DNA of 64,000 bases from Drosophila miranda (GCF_003369915.1 NC_046675.1:930001-994000), one strand, 5' to 3'; shown: positions 10,703-23,900, numbered from the stretch's first letter. A program made the numbers and translations. The notes: generated from the letters alone by a model not told the origin.

Positions 10703-12905
10703 ATATGTTGTGCTTTTGATGACTTTTTGTAACTTATCACATCCAACACTACAATGCTGCCACTGCTGGTCCTCCTAATCCTCACGAGTGCTGCTGGTCA
10801 GAGTCAGAGTCAGACGAGCACCGAAACGAGCTCCTATCCACCCAAGGAGCTTATGACCTCAATGGCTGATCGAATGGAGCTGCTCCTGCTGGACAGGGAG
10901 CTGATCTCAAACCTAGTGCAATATGCTGAAGAGTTGCAGGAAAAAGTCGACGTGCTGCAGAGGTGAGACTCGAGATAACTACTGAGAACCGTTTCAATCA
11001 CTTGGGTGGTGTTGGGCGCTCCCACAGATGTGCAAAGGCGATGCAAATACCTCTGGAGGATTCGAAGGGCAGGGAGGAGGAGTACCTATCGAATCCGCTG
11101 CACAGTTTCCAACTCATCCGACACATGCATGAGGACTGGCGGCATTTGGAGAAGTTCATGCGACAGCCTGTGGGGCAGGGTGAGTGTAAATCTTCGAAAG
11201 AATAATGGATATAATCGCCACGCTTTCTATTCAGATCAGATTAATATCCTCAAAAACAAGGCAACGAAATTTCCTTCAGTAGAAGAGACTGAGGAAGCCA
11301 CGGAGGCTATTTATCGGATTATTCTCACCTATAATGTGGAGCCAGCGGATCTTGTCCAGGGGCTAATCGATGGCGTGCAGTACAAGTATAACTCCAGCAG
11401 GATTACTCTGTATCATCCGTTCATTCCATGTTCCTCCTACAGTAGTAGCATTTCAGCCATTGACTGCCTCTCTCTGGGAACCCTATTCTTCCAGTGGGGG
11501 GAGTACGAAAATGCCCACGAATGGCTTCACTACATCTTCGATCTGGTAAATCCAGAGTATTATTCGGTCTACGATGTGCTGGGATTGGCCTCAAGGGAAG
11601 TCTTCATGCTCCTGGCCCGCTGCCTCGTGGAGATGGGTAAATGATCATGATCCGACATTCCTATGCTGAAGATCTATCTTTCATTCATTATCAGACATGG
11701 AGAAGGACGCTCGAACGACACTGATGGGCCACCCAGCTCTGGCGGAGCACTCGGAGCGTCTGCTCACCCTCTACAGAAACACGAGACACGTCCCTGTTTC
11801 GTGGGAACTGATGCCCTTTCTTCCCGAGGAATTCAATCAGATCTGCCGCTCCTCGCACCAAAATAAACCCTCGCGTCTGCACTGTCGCTACAATACCACA
11901 ACCACTCCCTTCCTGCGCCTGGGCCCCCTACGGATGGAGGAGCTCTCGCTGGATCCTTATATCGTGGTCTACCACAATGTTCTCTCCGACGCGGAAATAG
12001 CCGAAGTGGAGAGAGTTACTGAGCCGCTTCTGAAACGCAGTGTCGTGTTTGATGGAAAGGGAAATAAGATGTCCACCAGCAAGAGGCGCACAGCCCTGGG
12101 CGCCTGGCTCCCCGACGATAATATGGACGTCTCGGGCCGGGCAGTGATACAACGTATCTTCAGGCGCATACACGACCTAACCGGCTTAATAATGAACGAT
12201 CGTCAGGACATGCAGCTGATAAAATACGGCTACGGTGGCCACTACGATATCCACTTCGACTACTTTAATACCTCCTCTCTGAACAAGGCCAGAGGCGACC
12301 GCATGGCCACTGTCCTCTTCTACGTGAGTCTGATCGAAGCTCTTTTTGAAGGATAACTGAAGGATTACCTCTCTCTCCCTCGAAGCTGAACGATGTGAAA
12401 CACGGCGGCTCCACTGCCTTTACTGATCTACAGCTTAAGGTCCCCTCGGAGCGGGGCAAGGTCCTCTTTTGGTACAATATGCGGGGGGAGACACACGATC
12501 TGGACAGTCGAACCCTTCACGGTGCCTGCCCCGTCATCGATGGCACCAAAACAAGTGAGTATTTCTTGTGGGTTTTCATTCCTCCAGCTAAAATTTGTCA
12601 TCTCTTTTGCAGTCCTTTCCTGCTGGATACACGAGCTGGATCAAATGTTTATCCAGCCCACCTATCGGCCAGGGAATAGGCACTCATAGAGCATCAAGAT
12701 GTGGTATATTAAATTTTTGCCATAGCCAGAAGGAAGAATTTTCCAGAAAGGGGTGGCGATACTCTGTTGGGGTTTCCATAGATTACTTAGTTTCATTCCT
12801 TTTTGAAAAAAAAAGTCGCAGCAGCCTGACCGAACTTGGAAAATTCGGAAGATTCCCATAGTACTTCCTAAAAACCCAAAATTCTCTGTAACATTATATT
12901 ATATT
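10695..12905 (+). repeat. duplicated 2.2 kb unit, copy 2
   Basis: Direct copy of 4514-6725 containing the whole of P4H-C. Exon 5, the introns around it and the first part of the 3' flank are nearly identical to copy 1. The clear exceptions are intron 3 and the first half of exon 4 (11386-11570), which differ strongly from 5207-5391. DNA upstream of 10690 is unrelated to that upstream of 4510. Confidence 0.9.
10754..12689 (+). CDS. prolyl 4-hydroxylase alpha subunit (P4H-C)
   Basis: ER prolyl 4-hydroxylase catalytic subunit, sister of P4H-A. Exons: 10754-10962, 11028-11179, 11235-11385, 11443-11636, 11695-12323, 12386-12554, 12613-12689; 526 residues. Signal peptide about 1-15, N-terminal domain to about 170, TPR domain about 171-250, dioxygenase domain about 265-520. 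Iron ligands H422, D424 and H490 and lysine K500 are present. Exon 5 is one codon shorter than in A (TSSLNKARG). The TPR helix reads ENAHEWLHYIFDL, with the tryptophan that most family members have here, so C looks closer to the ancestral form and A the changed one. Same introns and phases as A. It has its own TATA promoter and is divergent from B, with which it shares about 1 kb of upstream DNA. Confidence 0.93.
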
Positions 12906-13011
12906 CACAATATATCTTTAAGATAAGTAGACTATGGAAGATTAGGATATACTCTGATGATGATAGAATTTACAGCAATATCCGGAGCTATATCCGGAAA
13001 AAGAAGCATCG

Positions 13012-13017
13012 AATAAA
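13012..13017 (+). terminator. polyadenylation signal candidate, P4H-C
   Basis: AATAAA about 320 nt past the P4H-C stop, just outside the duplicated unit. A minus-strand AATAAA lies close by at about 13071-13076 and could serve the exon at 13228-13370, so the two transcripts would converge or overlap here. Confidence 0.35.
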
Positions 13018-13227
13018 AGTGTGAAACAGCTGGAAAAAAGAAATCTTTACTTGCAATCGTTCCTGAAACGTTTTTATTTTCCGTGAAATGCGTGGAGGAC
13101 AATCGTTTTCTGAACGAACGCACTGAATATTACCTAAAGAGGAAGGAATTCGTGAGACCCAGGGGAGCACCTCAAGTGCCCCAAGAAGCAGTCAAAGCAA
13201 CCATACGTATGTGCAAATGTATATGTC

Positions 13228-13370
13228 TTACGGCTTGGACCCCTGACGCTTGAAGTCAATCTTCTCGGACTGCACCAGCGGCTTTAGTGGCTCAGCAAAG
13301 ACGCGAATCCCTTCGCCGAGACTCTCCTGAAGCGTGAGCCTGGGCACCACACGGAGTATACAATGATCAT
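13228..13370 (-). CDS. orphan 3'-terminal coding exon, unknown protein
   Basis: On the minus strand the acceptor CATTTTAG ends at 13371; an open frame follows for 46 codons to a TAA at 13230-13228. The peptide starts DHCILRVVPRLTLQESLGEG and ends KIDFKRQGSKP. Codons are strongly G/C-ending and there is a minus-strand AATAAA about 150 nt downstream, all as expected of a true last exon. The exon begins in codon phase 1 (two bases complete a codon). DNA directly upstream is the P4H-F promoter copy, so any earlier exon must lie beyond 14.1 kb or has been lost. It may therefore be the remains of a gene cut by that insertion. Family not recognised. Confidence 0.45.
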
Positions 13371-13446
13371 CTAAAATGACTGGTATACCCAGACGTTCAG
13401 ACGTTGATGAAGTCAGCTCCCAAATTTAATTAAAGTTACCTTCCCA

Positions 13447-14098
13447 ATGTTGGAGTTTGACTGTAGACTGCTCTTATCATGGATTTAATTGACAGTCAAT
13501 TGATTTCGGTGTGTGGTGCCTCCACCTCGAGGAGCTTCACCATTCCCGCCACCGATGTGGAGTGGCTCTGTTCCCCTTCGACCTGACATTGGACCTGTAC
13601 CCATCCCCAGTGTGCGATCAGTGTGAAAAGCAGAATCCTCCACTTCATAGCTCGCTCTGTGGCGTCTTGCTCTGTCTGAGTGCCGGAGCCAACTGTCGCT
13701 TTCGGCGCCAAAGATAAATGCTTACCATGATTATTATTGCTATTGGTATTTCCATTGCTATTTCTGTTGCTCTGATGTTGTGCTGTGTCTGTGGCCCACT
13801 GATAAGCGGCGCGCATTGATAGCGACACGCACCGATTTAATTAAACCGAAGAGCACCGGCGCAGAGCCCCACCTGAGCGGACCGCAGACGTGACCGCAGA
13901 GCAGGCAGCGGGCAGAGAGTCACCACAGAACGTGCCGCTCGTGGGAGCGGAAGAGATGCTTCTGATCGATGTTTGATCGTTTGATCGATGACGGCGTAGG
14001 CCCTGATGGATCTACCGAATATAGAAATATATCAAAAGCTATAGTTCAGATCAAGAGACACCGAGACACACAAAAAAATCAAAGTTTTGGGAGACACA
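13447..14098 (-). pseudogene. broken copy of P4H-F: first exon, upstream region and 3' flank
   Basis: From about 13516 to 14098 the sequence closely follows 33308-33900, i.e. the first 60% of P4H-F exon 1, its leader and the intergenic region up to (not including) the start of the membrane-protein gene. At about 13516 the match stops inside the N-terminal domain code, and 13447-13495 instead resembles 31229-31301, the DNA about 100 nt past the P4H-F stop. So a full copy probably lost its 2 kb body by deletion. The signal-peptide frame (MKWRILLFTLIAHWGW) is still open but ends after a few foreign residues (APHTEIN). It cannot make an enzyme. Confidence 0.85.
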
Positions 14099-14538
14099 TT
14101 GGCTAAGTCTATACATTTCTCACCTTTATGTTATATGTGTACATCCAACTGTATTCTTTAATTGCAATATATGAAAAGAGTATCTGGAATTCGTTTTCTC
14201 TGACTCTACTTCGTCCTTCTTTACGGTGGAATGTGAGTTGCTGTGCTCCTGCTGACAATGTTATCGTTACGGTTATTGATTGAAATTTGTACACTCTGTT
14301 CCCACACATATGGATGCTTGCCGTCGGGAGGATGAGGTGGGGGAGTGCCACAGGAGAAGGCGACAGCTGTTGCCGCTACTTGGCTGTGGCTGTTGCTGTT
14401 GCTGTTGCTGCTGCTCCGTTTTTGCTGTCCTTGCATTTGTCTCGCTCCTCAGGCAGGTATCTCCATCTCCTACTCCCCCTCCCCCAACTCTGTGCTACAC
14501 GCACATCCTGTCACTTGCAGGACCTAACACAGAGATAC

Positions 14539-14541
<3 letters not shown>

Positions 14542-14569
<28 letters not shown>
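14542..14569 (+). repeat. (GA)14 dinucleotide repeat
   Basis: Uninterrupted GA repeat of 28 nt. Such runs bind GAGA factor in flies when they lie in promoters, but no promoter is evident here. Confidence 0.9.
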
Positions 14570-15141
14570 TGTGTGGGGGAGAGATGGACAATGGCCACAT
14601 CAATTGTGCATTTCATTTAACTTGCCACGCCCGTGTGACTTTTAAGTGTTGCCACACACTCCCCTATCCACCATGCTCCTCATTTGCACCCCTTTCTCCT
14701 GTGGAGAGAACGAGAGAGATTCTCTGTAGAGAATCCCTGCTGCTGGACATGACAGCTTCTGCTTGAGCGAATGCGAATCTCTGCCCCTATCCAGAGGCAA
14801 ACATGTTGCTGCCTGGCCCAAAAGGCCGAAAGCCAAAAGTATCTCCCCCCTGACACAGCCCCACTCCGCCTCTCACTCTGTATCTGTATCTCTGTTTGGG
14901 TTTTTAGGTGTGTTAGGTATTATCTCTCTGGTCCATCCACACACCCACACCCACACCCACATCCCGCTGTTTCCCTCGGAGCAAACTTTCCCTCTGTGTG
15001 CGTCTGTGTGTCATTGTTAAATTTTGCGCTCGAACGATCTGCAACGGATGACATCCGTATCCGTGTGGCAGGCGTATGGCAAGAAGTTACTTTTGTGATT
15101 TACAGTATGCTGCCACTCCGGTACTTTTTGTTCATCAAAGA

Positions 15142-15144
<3 letters not shown>

Positions 15145-15190
<46 letters not shown>
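15145..15190 (+). repeat. 46-nt poly(C) tract
   Basis: Unbroken run of C, then GG and ordinary sequence. Far longer than expected by chance and one of two such tracts in the window. The complementary strand is 46 G, able in principle to form G-quadruplexes. Confidence 0.9.
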
Positions 15191-15192
<2 letters not shown>

Positions 15193-17508
15193 CCCCTACT
15201 CCCCCACGGAGCTCCCTCCTCTTCTGTTCGAAGGTGCAGCCCAAAGGTCGAATGTCGTTTGCTGGTTGTCGCTTGTCGCTTGTCGGTTGCTGGTCGGTCG
15301 TTTGGCTCGTCCTGTCGTTAGCATTTGGCTTAAATTGCGCAAAATGCGTGTAATTGCTGGAACTGACGATTGAATGAGTTCTCTCGTGTATTTGTCGTGT
15401 ATTAGAAGGAGGCATTGGAAGGGGTAGTAGTAGTAGTGTCCTGTTTCCTCAAGATTTAAAGTTTCTGATTTGATTTGCTCAACCCGCAGCCACCTCCTGA
15501 AACCTCCTGCATCCTGTATCTTTCAGAGTGAAAGACAGACATACTGCCTGCCTGCCCGTAGTAATTATGAGCGCATTGTTGTGCGAAAAATTGAGTTTAA
15601 GTTTCGAGTTCTCCAATAGAGAGCAGCTCTTCCCGGAGTTTGTTTTCACTTGGAAACTTGTCTCCTGCCGCAGCTCCTGCCCCTAAAAGTGGACTCTGCC
15701 AGATGTTTCCGTTTCCTCTTTCGGGGAGAGTGAAAGTGTTGCCGAGGATAATCATATTTAGAAGTGGGGCTGTCAGATGAAGTTATACTGGCTTGAAGGG
15801 TATCCTGGCTATCCTTTGGTCTGGCAGCCACAATTAATGCATTTTTATTGCCCCGTTCATCATTCAAAATTTGTCAATAGAACGAACCCCTGCCAGAGCC
15901 CAGAGCCCAGATCCCAGACCGCAGGCCATTTAATATATATCGTATATAGAAAGGGAGGAGGAGCTGCCGCTGGACACCCAGGGGACAGGAGACACAGCCT
16001 ATAGGTATTTTATTATTTATCAGCCATTCACGATCGCAGGACCTGCTCCTGTTCGAGGCTGGCGGCTTCTGTTTTATTTTATATAAAGGCAATATTTCTG
16101 CGAGCGAAACAATAAAGTCGCGCTGTCATTGATTTATTTGTCTGCTACTGGTGCTGGTGGTGCTGCTGCTGCCCCTTCTGCCTCTGCTGCGTGCAACAAT
16201 AAACTGGCAGGCACTGTGCAACAACGCAACGAAATGCACTCGCACAATGCACAGGAGCGGCAGGAGTCTGAATGGAGGAGGTCCTGGCTAGGTGTCGAGC
16301 CTCCAAACATAATTCATTTCCGCTCATTGTCAGCGCAGTGCAGCGCAGGAGTTGATTCTTTTTTCTGTGGAGCCAGGATTTAAAATAACAGAGCAGAACC
16401 CATGAAAAGAATCCTCAAAGTGCGAAAAAAACACCAGAGGAGCCCCAGGATCAGGAGAGGAGGCAGGAGGCTGCAGGACAATGCAGGTAAATTGACTGTG
16501 GCAGATCCCCGGGCTTTGTCCTCCACAAATTGTCCTCTCGACTGCTCCTGCCATGCAAAGGCTGCATAAAAATACTTGACGATTCATTGAACAATTCGCC
16601 GGGAGCTTAACGCAGTCCTTGAGTCCGATTCCAGGCTCTATCCCTGCTGACATATGCCCCAAAGTGGACTAAGCTTCGCCTTTCCCTCGCCCCCAAAGAG
16701 ACAGAGAGAGAGAGAGAGAGGCAGGATGACATAATTAAATCCTTGCAGTAATTAAATTCCCCAAAAAAGCAAATAAAACCCTTTTTCTCGGGGAACTACC
16801 TTAATTGCATGCGATAAGCCGTTAGATTCGGCCAGGGCCAGGGGATGGGGTGTCCTGAAGTAGTACGGGAGACGGGGCGCATACGTAATGCAAATTATTT
16901 TCAACATTTTCACATTTAATTGCGAGGCAGAGGCAGATACAGGGGACAGCAGCAGTAGCAGCATCAGAATGAAAGAGGATTCCGGACGGGACAGGACGGG
17001 ACACTCGGCACATTCATTAAGCAAACCCCTGCCAGAAGGGTGGGATGGGGCGACTACTGGTCAAGTGTCCCATGTGTCCCATGTCCAGTGGGAGGACAGT
17101 GGAATGCGGCGCTGCAGGGGGGACCATCGCATACCACATGGAAATTAAGTTTTCGCATTTCCTACCTTTCCTTCCATATGGGGATTCTCGCATTTCGGGG
17201 CTTTCTCTCTCTCTCTCCCTCCCTTTTTTTCAGTTGATAATCCAGCATAATGCGCTTTTATTTGGAATAATAATGTTGCTGTCGACATCGGTCCGGGCTC
17301 ATTAAATGCCAAGTGAAATGCCAGCAAATGCTGCCAGCAGGAGACGAACCCAACAAAAAAATAGAAAACGTAGAGAGATTTCCACATAAAAGTTGTGAAA
17401 GTCCCAAAAAGGTTTGTTCACCGCAAAATTGTTGCATGAGGTGTCAAAGTTCATTCCGTGGCTGTGGCTGTGAATTAATTCCAATGCCAAACCACCCCCG
17501 CTGTTTCG

Positions 17509-17553
<45 letters not shown>
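17509..17553 (+). repeat. 45-nt poly(C) tract
   Basis: Second unbroken run of C, 2.3 kb from the first and of nearly the same length and same strand. The flanks of the two tracts are not alike, so this is not a local duplication. Confidence 0.9.
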
Positions 17554-17554
<1 letters not shown>

Positions 17555-20500
17555 TTAATTGTGGACATTTTCCGGGAAATTAAGCTTTTCTGTGGGATGA
17601 GATCGGTGTGGGCTGGATGGAGTGGGAGATTTGATAAGTCTTAGAGCTCCACATTTATATATTTCTATCATTCTATAAATAAATAAATATTTGCGATATT
17701 TATGGGATTCTAAAGCAGATCAAAAGATATAGAGTAGAGTAGTTTTGTAGGTGCAAGTCTTGAATTCCATTCCATTCATAGATGAATCCCCAGACATGAC
17801 AAACGCTGTGGGAGTCGCATAAATTCCAGATTCCTGGGCCAAAAGGACAACGAACCTTTCGGTTAACCGAAGCTTCCACAATAAATCTCATGGAAAACGA
17901 TTTCCCAACATTTCCACTATGCCCCCCACCCCTGCAGTACACCCCCTCCTGGAGAATGTCGCACTTTTGGCTTCTTAGCAGAAAATTCTTGCGGCCTTTG
18001 CTCAGAAATAATTTATCATTTTCCCTACGCTTTTCCCTGAAACATTTCAGTGTGTGAAAATTCCCTGGTTGTGCCACACGGTTGGAGGGGGGAGTGGTGG
18101 ATGGCTGCTGCGGTTGCAAGTGAGAAGGAGGGGTTCCTTCTACCTTTTCCAGGGTTTCGTGTGGTTTCAAGTTTTGTCAAACTGTTTTATCGTCATTTAA
18201 AGTTTTTCCGCCGCCTGGCGCTTGTTTTTATAGTTCTGTAATTTTGGAATTGTTGGAATTCCGGGAGAACTCTCTTCCAAGGGGGAGAGGGAGGACTTTT
18301 CCCCCAGGTGGGGGTGTGCCCCGGACTGGGGACTGTGGACTATGGACAGTGGCCTATGGCTGGAATACCTCAACATTAAAATGCCATTAATGCATTTGCG
18401 TAATGTTTGCCACGCTCCCCGCTCCCCGCCCCCTGCCACAGCCTCCTCCCGGGGCACACACCTCATTGAAAGCCCATTAAAGTGACTTATGAGTCGGGGA
18501 GTCCGTTCCGTTCCGTTCCGTTCCGATGCACTGTCCGCAGACCTCGTCCTCGTCCCGTTCCCCCTCTCCTTTTGGGTGCGGGAGAAATGTAAAAATTGCA
18601 TTAAAAGCGAGTGCCATCGGAGGAGGGGATGGCCAGGAGAGTGTGTGTGTGTGTATGTGGGAGTGGCAGGTGGATGCAGCATTTGTCTTATCAGCTCCTG
18701 GTTCTGGTTCTGGTCCTCGGCCATCCCTCTTCTCTAGAAACTGGGACTGGGACTGGGACTGGCAAATGGCAATGGAATGGCCAAATGGTCGGCCACACAC
18801 ATTTGCCTGACCATAATGAGCGGCAATTACCCCGCATCGGCCGCAAATTTGCATTGCACATTCGGGAAAAATGTTGCAACACATTGGTGGAACGTGCAGG
18901 GAGAAGGGACAAAAGGGGAGTAAACATTGTGCAATCTTTTATCAACAGCAATAATAACAGACATTGCGAGTGCAAATGCAAATGGAAATGGAAAATGCAA
19001 GTGGAGCCCCGAGTGCAGGGAATGGGAAAGGAAACCCCACCCACCAACTGGCATTTGGGGGTTCGTTTTTTGTTTGTTTTTTAATTGCGCCTACTCGAGG
19101 GTTAAGCGACTCAAATGAAAACGGTAAGAGGTAATATGCGAAAAGGGAAAGCATATACTTTCACTTTCTCTGACCAATAAATGTGCATCTAAGAATCGAA
19201 CAAGCTCGACCTTTAATTGAGCTTCAACAGCTCAATAGCAATGGCAATATTCAGAGAAAAGCAGAGAAAGAGTGAATCAGAAATTCCTTAAAACATCAAA
19301 AGGTAGGTACAATGTTTGAACGTTAAACACCCCAAAATGCACTTATTCCTGATGAATTGAACCCATCACGGGTTCTCCAGCCTCAACTTCAGAAGAAAAC
19401 TTGAAGAAGTAAAACCGCAAGCCGGAAGCTGCTCTGGGGCCTTAATCCGACTCCCACTAATACGACTCAATTTAAGCACCGCTAAATCAACAACTGCCAC
19501 TCAGCGGAGAGGCAGAGGCAGGAGGGTAGGGCAATCTCCAGAACGGAGACAGAAAACGTTCTCGAAGATACCACGATACTCGTACCAAGAAGATTGAATA
19601 AACTGTGAGTAAAATTAAAAGTGCCAGAAGGAGAGTACGAGCACGAGTACTAGAGTAAGGAGAGCACCTAGAGCAGAACAGCCACAGTACACCTACAGGA
19701 CACCCACTTCCTTAGACCGCTTCCTTAGACATTTTCCCCATTTCCCAATCCCGATTCCCGACTTTCCCATTGCTGAAGAACAAGTTCCGTCAGAGTGCGC
19801 AACATTTTTACGCTTCTTTTGGTTCATTTTCAATGCATTTAACTTGAGTGACTCTTTAATCCTTGTAAGTATCTTACCAGGACCCCAAGACCAGGACGTG
19901 CCACCAGGGGAGGGGGGAGAGAGGAAGGAAGAGTGCCTTTTTGGAAGGAAAGGCATCTTCTGCTACAATATTTATTTACCTTGCGCCTTTTGTGCCCACG
20001 TGCAAGTTTCGTTTCCTTCTGCGTCTTGGCCTTTTTCTTCCTTAGACTTCAGCTCCCCAATTGTGTGCTCCCTGTCGTCGCTCCCTGGCTACGTGCCTCT
20101 CAGGCCAGACCTGTTCCCGGACAGAGGACAGGGAAGACGGGATGAGGGGTTGGGATGTCTGCCACTTGGCATATTTTAAATACATTTCATGCGCTCCTGA
20201 GCTCCGTTTGCTGCTGCTGCTGCTACTGCTGTTCCTTCAGGATATTTACTTCTTGAGAATATGTTTACTCGTGTTGTGCATATTTTAATCGTTTACTTTG
20301 CCACAGACTTTTCGGCAGTTCTTCCACTCTGCCTCTCCATCTCGCCATCTCTTCATCTCTTCCTGTCTCCTTCTTTGAGTTGCGTTTAAGTTAAATAAGC
20401 CATGCGAGTCCTGTCTCCTGTCTCCAGTCTCCAGTCTCTGTCTCTACTCCTGTTTCTGTGGCTCCTTTTCATTTTCTTGACTAATTTCTGCTACGGACTT

Positions 20501-23500
20501 AAAGCTTCCTCTTCAGGAAAAATACTCTCATAATTGTTATGTTCGTGCCACAATTTGTTAGCGTGGAACGCGACTCCGCCAAAACGAGACGCATAAATCA
20601 GAAGAGCCATGAAGTCCGCTAATAGAAACATTATGCTATGGACAATGACCACAGGAGCAGTACTAAAAGTACACTGGAATAAAGTTTAGAGTTTCTACTG
20701 TAGAAAAATAGGAAATTCATGTAAAATATACCTTTTTTCCATATATTTTCTGTGGATGTTCGATCTGTTTATTCTGTCTTTGTGTTGCAGTTCCATTGAC
20801 CCTATCCCATCTGCGATTTTTAGCGAATAGTCACCGGTACTCTGTGATGCGGGAAACAGCGCAAAAACAGAGAGCCAACGGCAAACAGGTGTTGATTATT
20901 TATCTGTCTGAGGATTGTACGTCCCCCCTGGAACTCTCCTCCTCCCCTTATGGCTTGTATCCCTGTTTCTGTTTCCTGTGGCTGCTCCTGCAAAATTTAT
21001 AATGAATTCTAATGAGCTGCAGAAGACACGCCGCGTATCTGGCGGCCTCCGGCGCTTCGTTAGCCGCGATGCGAGCTGCGCTTCAACGCGTACCGCTCCG
21101 TTCTGTTCTGTTCCCTCTGGAGGTAGCAGCAGAACAAAGCGGGATGCTCTGCTCCACGGAGAGGATGGGGGAGGCTGAGAACGGGCAAAGTTTGGCGCAC
21201 AAATAGCCAAAGGCTCCGAAGGAGTTGGTTGTCTGCAAAAGTTCGCCCTGGTATGGGACTTACATGTGTTCCACAAGTTTTCAAATCCTTCACTTCATTG
21301 ATGTTTATCGAATATTAAAGGTAATCCACCCATCCATGCACCCATCCATCCACTCATACTCCCTTGGGTTGGACCCTTTGATTGCTCAGTTTGTCGTAAA
21401 ACTTTTGGCGAGTGGTTCCCCCTCCGCCTTCTCCGGGGGAAACGCCTGCCAAAATTATTTCAATTAAGTTTCTTACAAAACAACCTTCATCCCATGCCAC
21501 CCCTCAGCTACCCCTTCGTATACCTCTGCCTCCTGGTGGATGGAGGGATTTCCTTTCATTAGTTGCGCTTGTTTTTGTTTCACTCGGAAATTTATCGTCA
21601 GGTTCGATGGCTGGCAAAAGTTTTTATTGCACGCCTCTATGCCTCTGCCTCTATTGCTGCCACTGCCGCCGCTTGTTGGCTTTTGATTATTCAAATTAAG
21701 CTTAATTGTTAAGGTGGTCTGGCACCCATAAAAGTCACTTGAGTTTTATGAAGATTATTGCTCCTTTATTGGAGGAGAATCACAGGCCATTCCTCTCGAG
21801 ATTCGTATCGATTGGGGGCCCCGAAACTAGACCCACTTTTCGGAGGCTCTGTTTCTGTGTACAGATGGAAGCCCCAAAGAGCGGAAACGTTTCCAGTGCC
21901 GAATATTTTTTTGTTGCCGGGCGAAAAACCATTCTGCGGTTCACCTTTTTGTGACACTCCCCGCCATCCGGCCATCCGGTGGCTGAAAAAAAGACACAGA
22001 CGCATTTGGGGGCAGGCGGGAGTGGCGCGAAATTCGTGCATTAAATGGACTGAACTTCCGCCTGTTGAAAGCCACACATCGAGTGGGGGAACGAGTGCAT
22101 CTGAATTTATGCCGCAATGCCCCCAATAATCCATTTTTAGGGAGCCATCAGACGAAACCAAAAATATCGGACTGCAGATCCATTGTTTCCGTGCTAATTG
22201 TTTGGGGCTGCTCTCTGGGACTTTTCTCTTTTTATTTCCACTCTAGAAGTGTGGCATGTGCCACAGCCCATCCTCCACTCTCCTGCGAACTGCTGGATTC
22301 GGAGTGGATTCAGAGATTTTGCCGGGGAGACGGAACGGGACGCAGCTGCTGGTAAGGTTTGCAATTATTTTGCAAACAATGAAATTGTTGCTTCGTGTGC
22401 AAACATAAAATCAAATTGTGTGCGGAGGTGTGTGCAGATGTTACACCACAGCGCAGATACATTCGCACACGAAGATACTTTCGCCCTGGAAGAAGGTGTC
22501 TCTCGCTCTCGCTCCGTGCGCGGGACACAGCTGCCGGGCGAGCATTTGCCTTGATTTGATTCCGTTCGGAATCGGTTTACCTATTGGCGAGGGGAGTATC
22601 TGCCTGTCTGTCGAGTCTATAGATATGCAAATGAGGGGCGACAGACCAGGGGAGGCAGGTGATGGCTCCATAAAAACTGTAATCAATATGTCGAGCACAC
22701 ACACACACCGCCCTTGTGAGGGGGAGGAGCAGGAGGAAAATCGTGTGGCATGGTTTCGGGGAGGAGTAGAAGAGTGTTCTATTAAGTTTGCATTTATTTC
22801 GCAAGTAGATCTGATCCGCAGATCCACGGGTGGAGAGAGTAGAGAGGGGAGAACGAGAGCACTCCGCTAACAAAGTGCAAATCGAGCGAAATAAATCAAG
22901 TGGCCTCTGCGCGGCCCTGCACTGCGCCTGCGGCAAACGACTCGGCGACAAACTCCGCGATCTGGCTAAATTAATCACTTGGCCATACATCAAAACAAAC
23001 AGATCATGACAAATGCAGAGCGTAAATCGAGCGTACATGCGGATACCACCCCCCGCCCCCATACCCTACTCTCTCTCCCAAAAGTATACGTACCATTCCG
23101 CTGGCACACACCTCGGGCCCATTGTCTGCTTCTGTCTTGTCTACCTAAGGGGAAAGGGGATAGGGGGTACATATAGATACTCTATCAACGACTGCTGCCT
23201 AGAAGGTGGGATGCCACTAATTGGCATCGCTCTGAGTATCGCTGGCTCTAGAGATGGCACTCAATAGCATGATCACATATCGAATACGATAAGCCGCTAA
23301 TTGTCTGACATTATTTGTACAAATTATTTACTTGATTTGTTCATATTTTCGGGATAATGTCTTTTGTTTTGTATAATTTATCAGGATTTCTAGGATCAAT
23401 GTTATTTGTACCATATACCTATAAAATATATATATAGATAATCGTATTTTTCTTACAATTCAATAGGGAAAAGCAATAGCTTCAAGGAGACATGTGCCTT

Positions 23501-23852
23501 GGAGTAGAGAAGAAATCAGTATTCATCTACCACTCAGTCTCTTGTGATGCAATATTCTGTACTTTGTTCTTGGGACTCTCCCTGTCTTTGTAGATGATCT
23601 ACCCGTCTCAGTGCCAGGGCATTTAGTGTTCGACTTGCCTCCTTTTGGTTCTCCTTCCTAGTTCTGGGTGTTTTTGCCGCTGCTTTAATTAAAATAATTT
23701 CCACGTTTGTTGCTGCTGGCTGCACTTTTTCCACGTGAATGTCCCCAGAAGCTTGGGGAGGAGCGAACAAAGCAGACGACGAGCGACATAGCCGCTGTCA
23801 TGTTCGCTTGTCTAGCAATGTGTCCGCTGGCTAGGTCTCTGCATACCCATCT

Positions 23853-23900
23853 CCATCCCCATCCCCATCCCCATCCCCATCCCCATCCCCATCCCCATCC
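23853..23900 (+). repeat. (CCCCAT)8 hexamer array
   Basis: Eight near-perfect CCATCC units. The minus strand has regularly spaced GGGG runs, a quadruplex-type pattern. Confidence 0.9.

Noticed and set aside
14771..15373. Proline-rich 200-codon frame and Gly-rich frame on the other strand
   Set aside because: Both arise from the 46-nt C tract and disappear without it.
22418..22870. 150-codon plus frame, with 161-codon and 128-codon minus frames
   Set aside because: Mutually overlapping, no bias, no splice borders.
23853..23900. CRISPR-like array
   Set aside because: Hexamer microsatellite without spacers in a eukaryotic genome.
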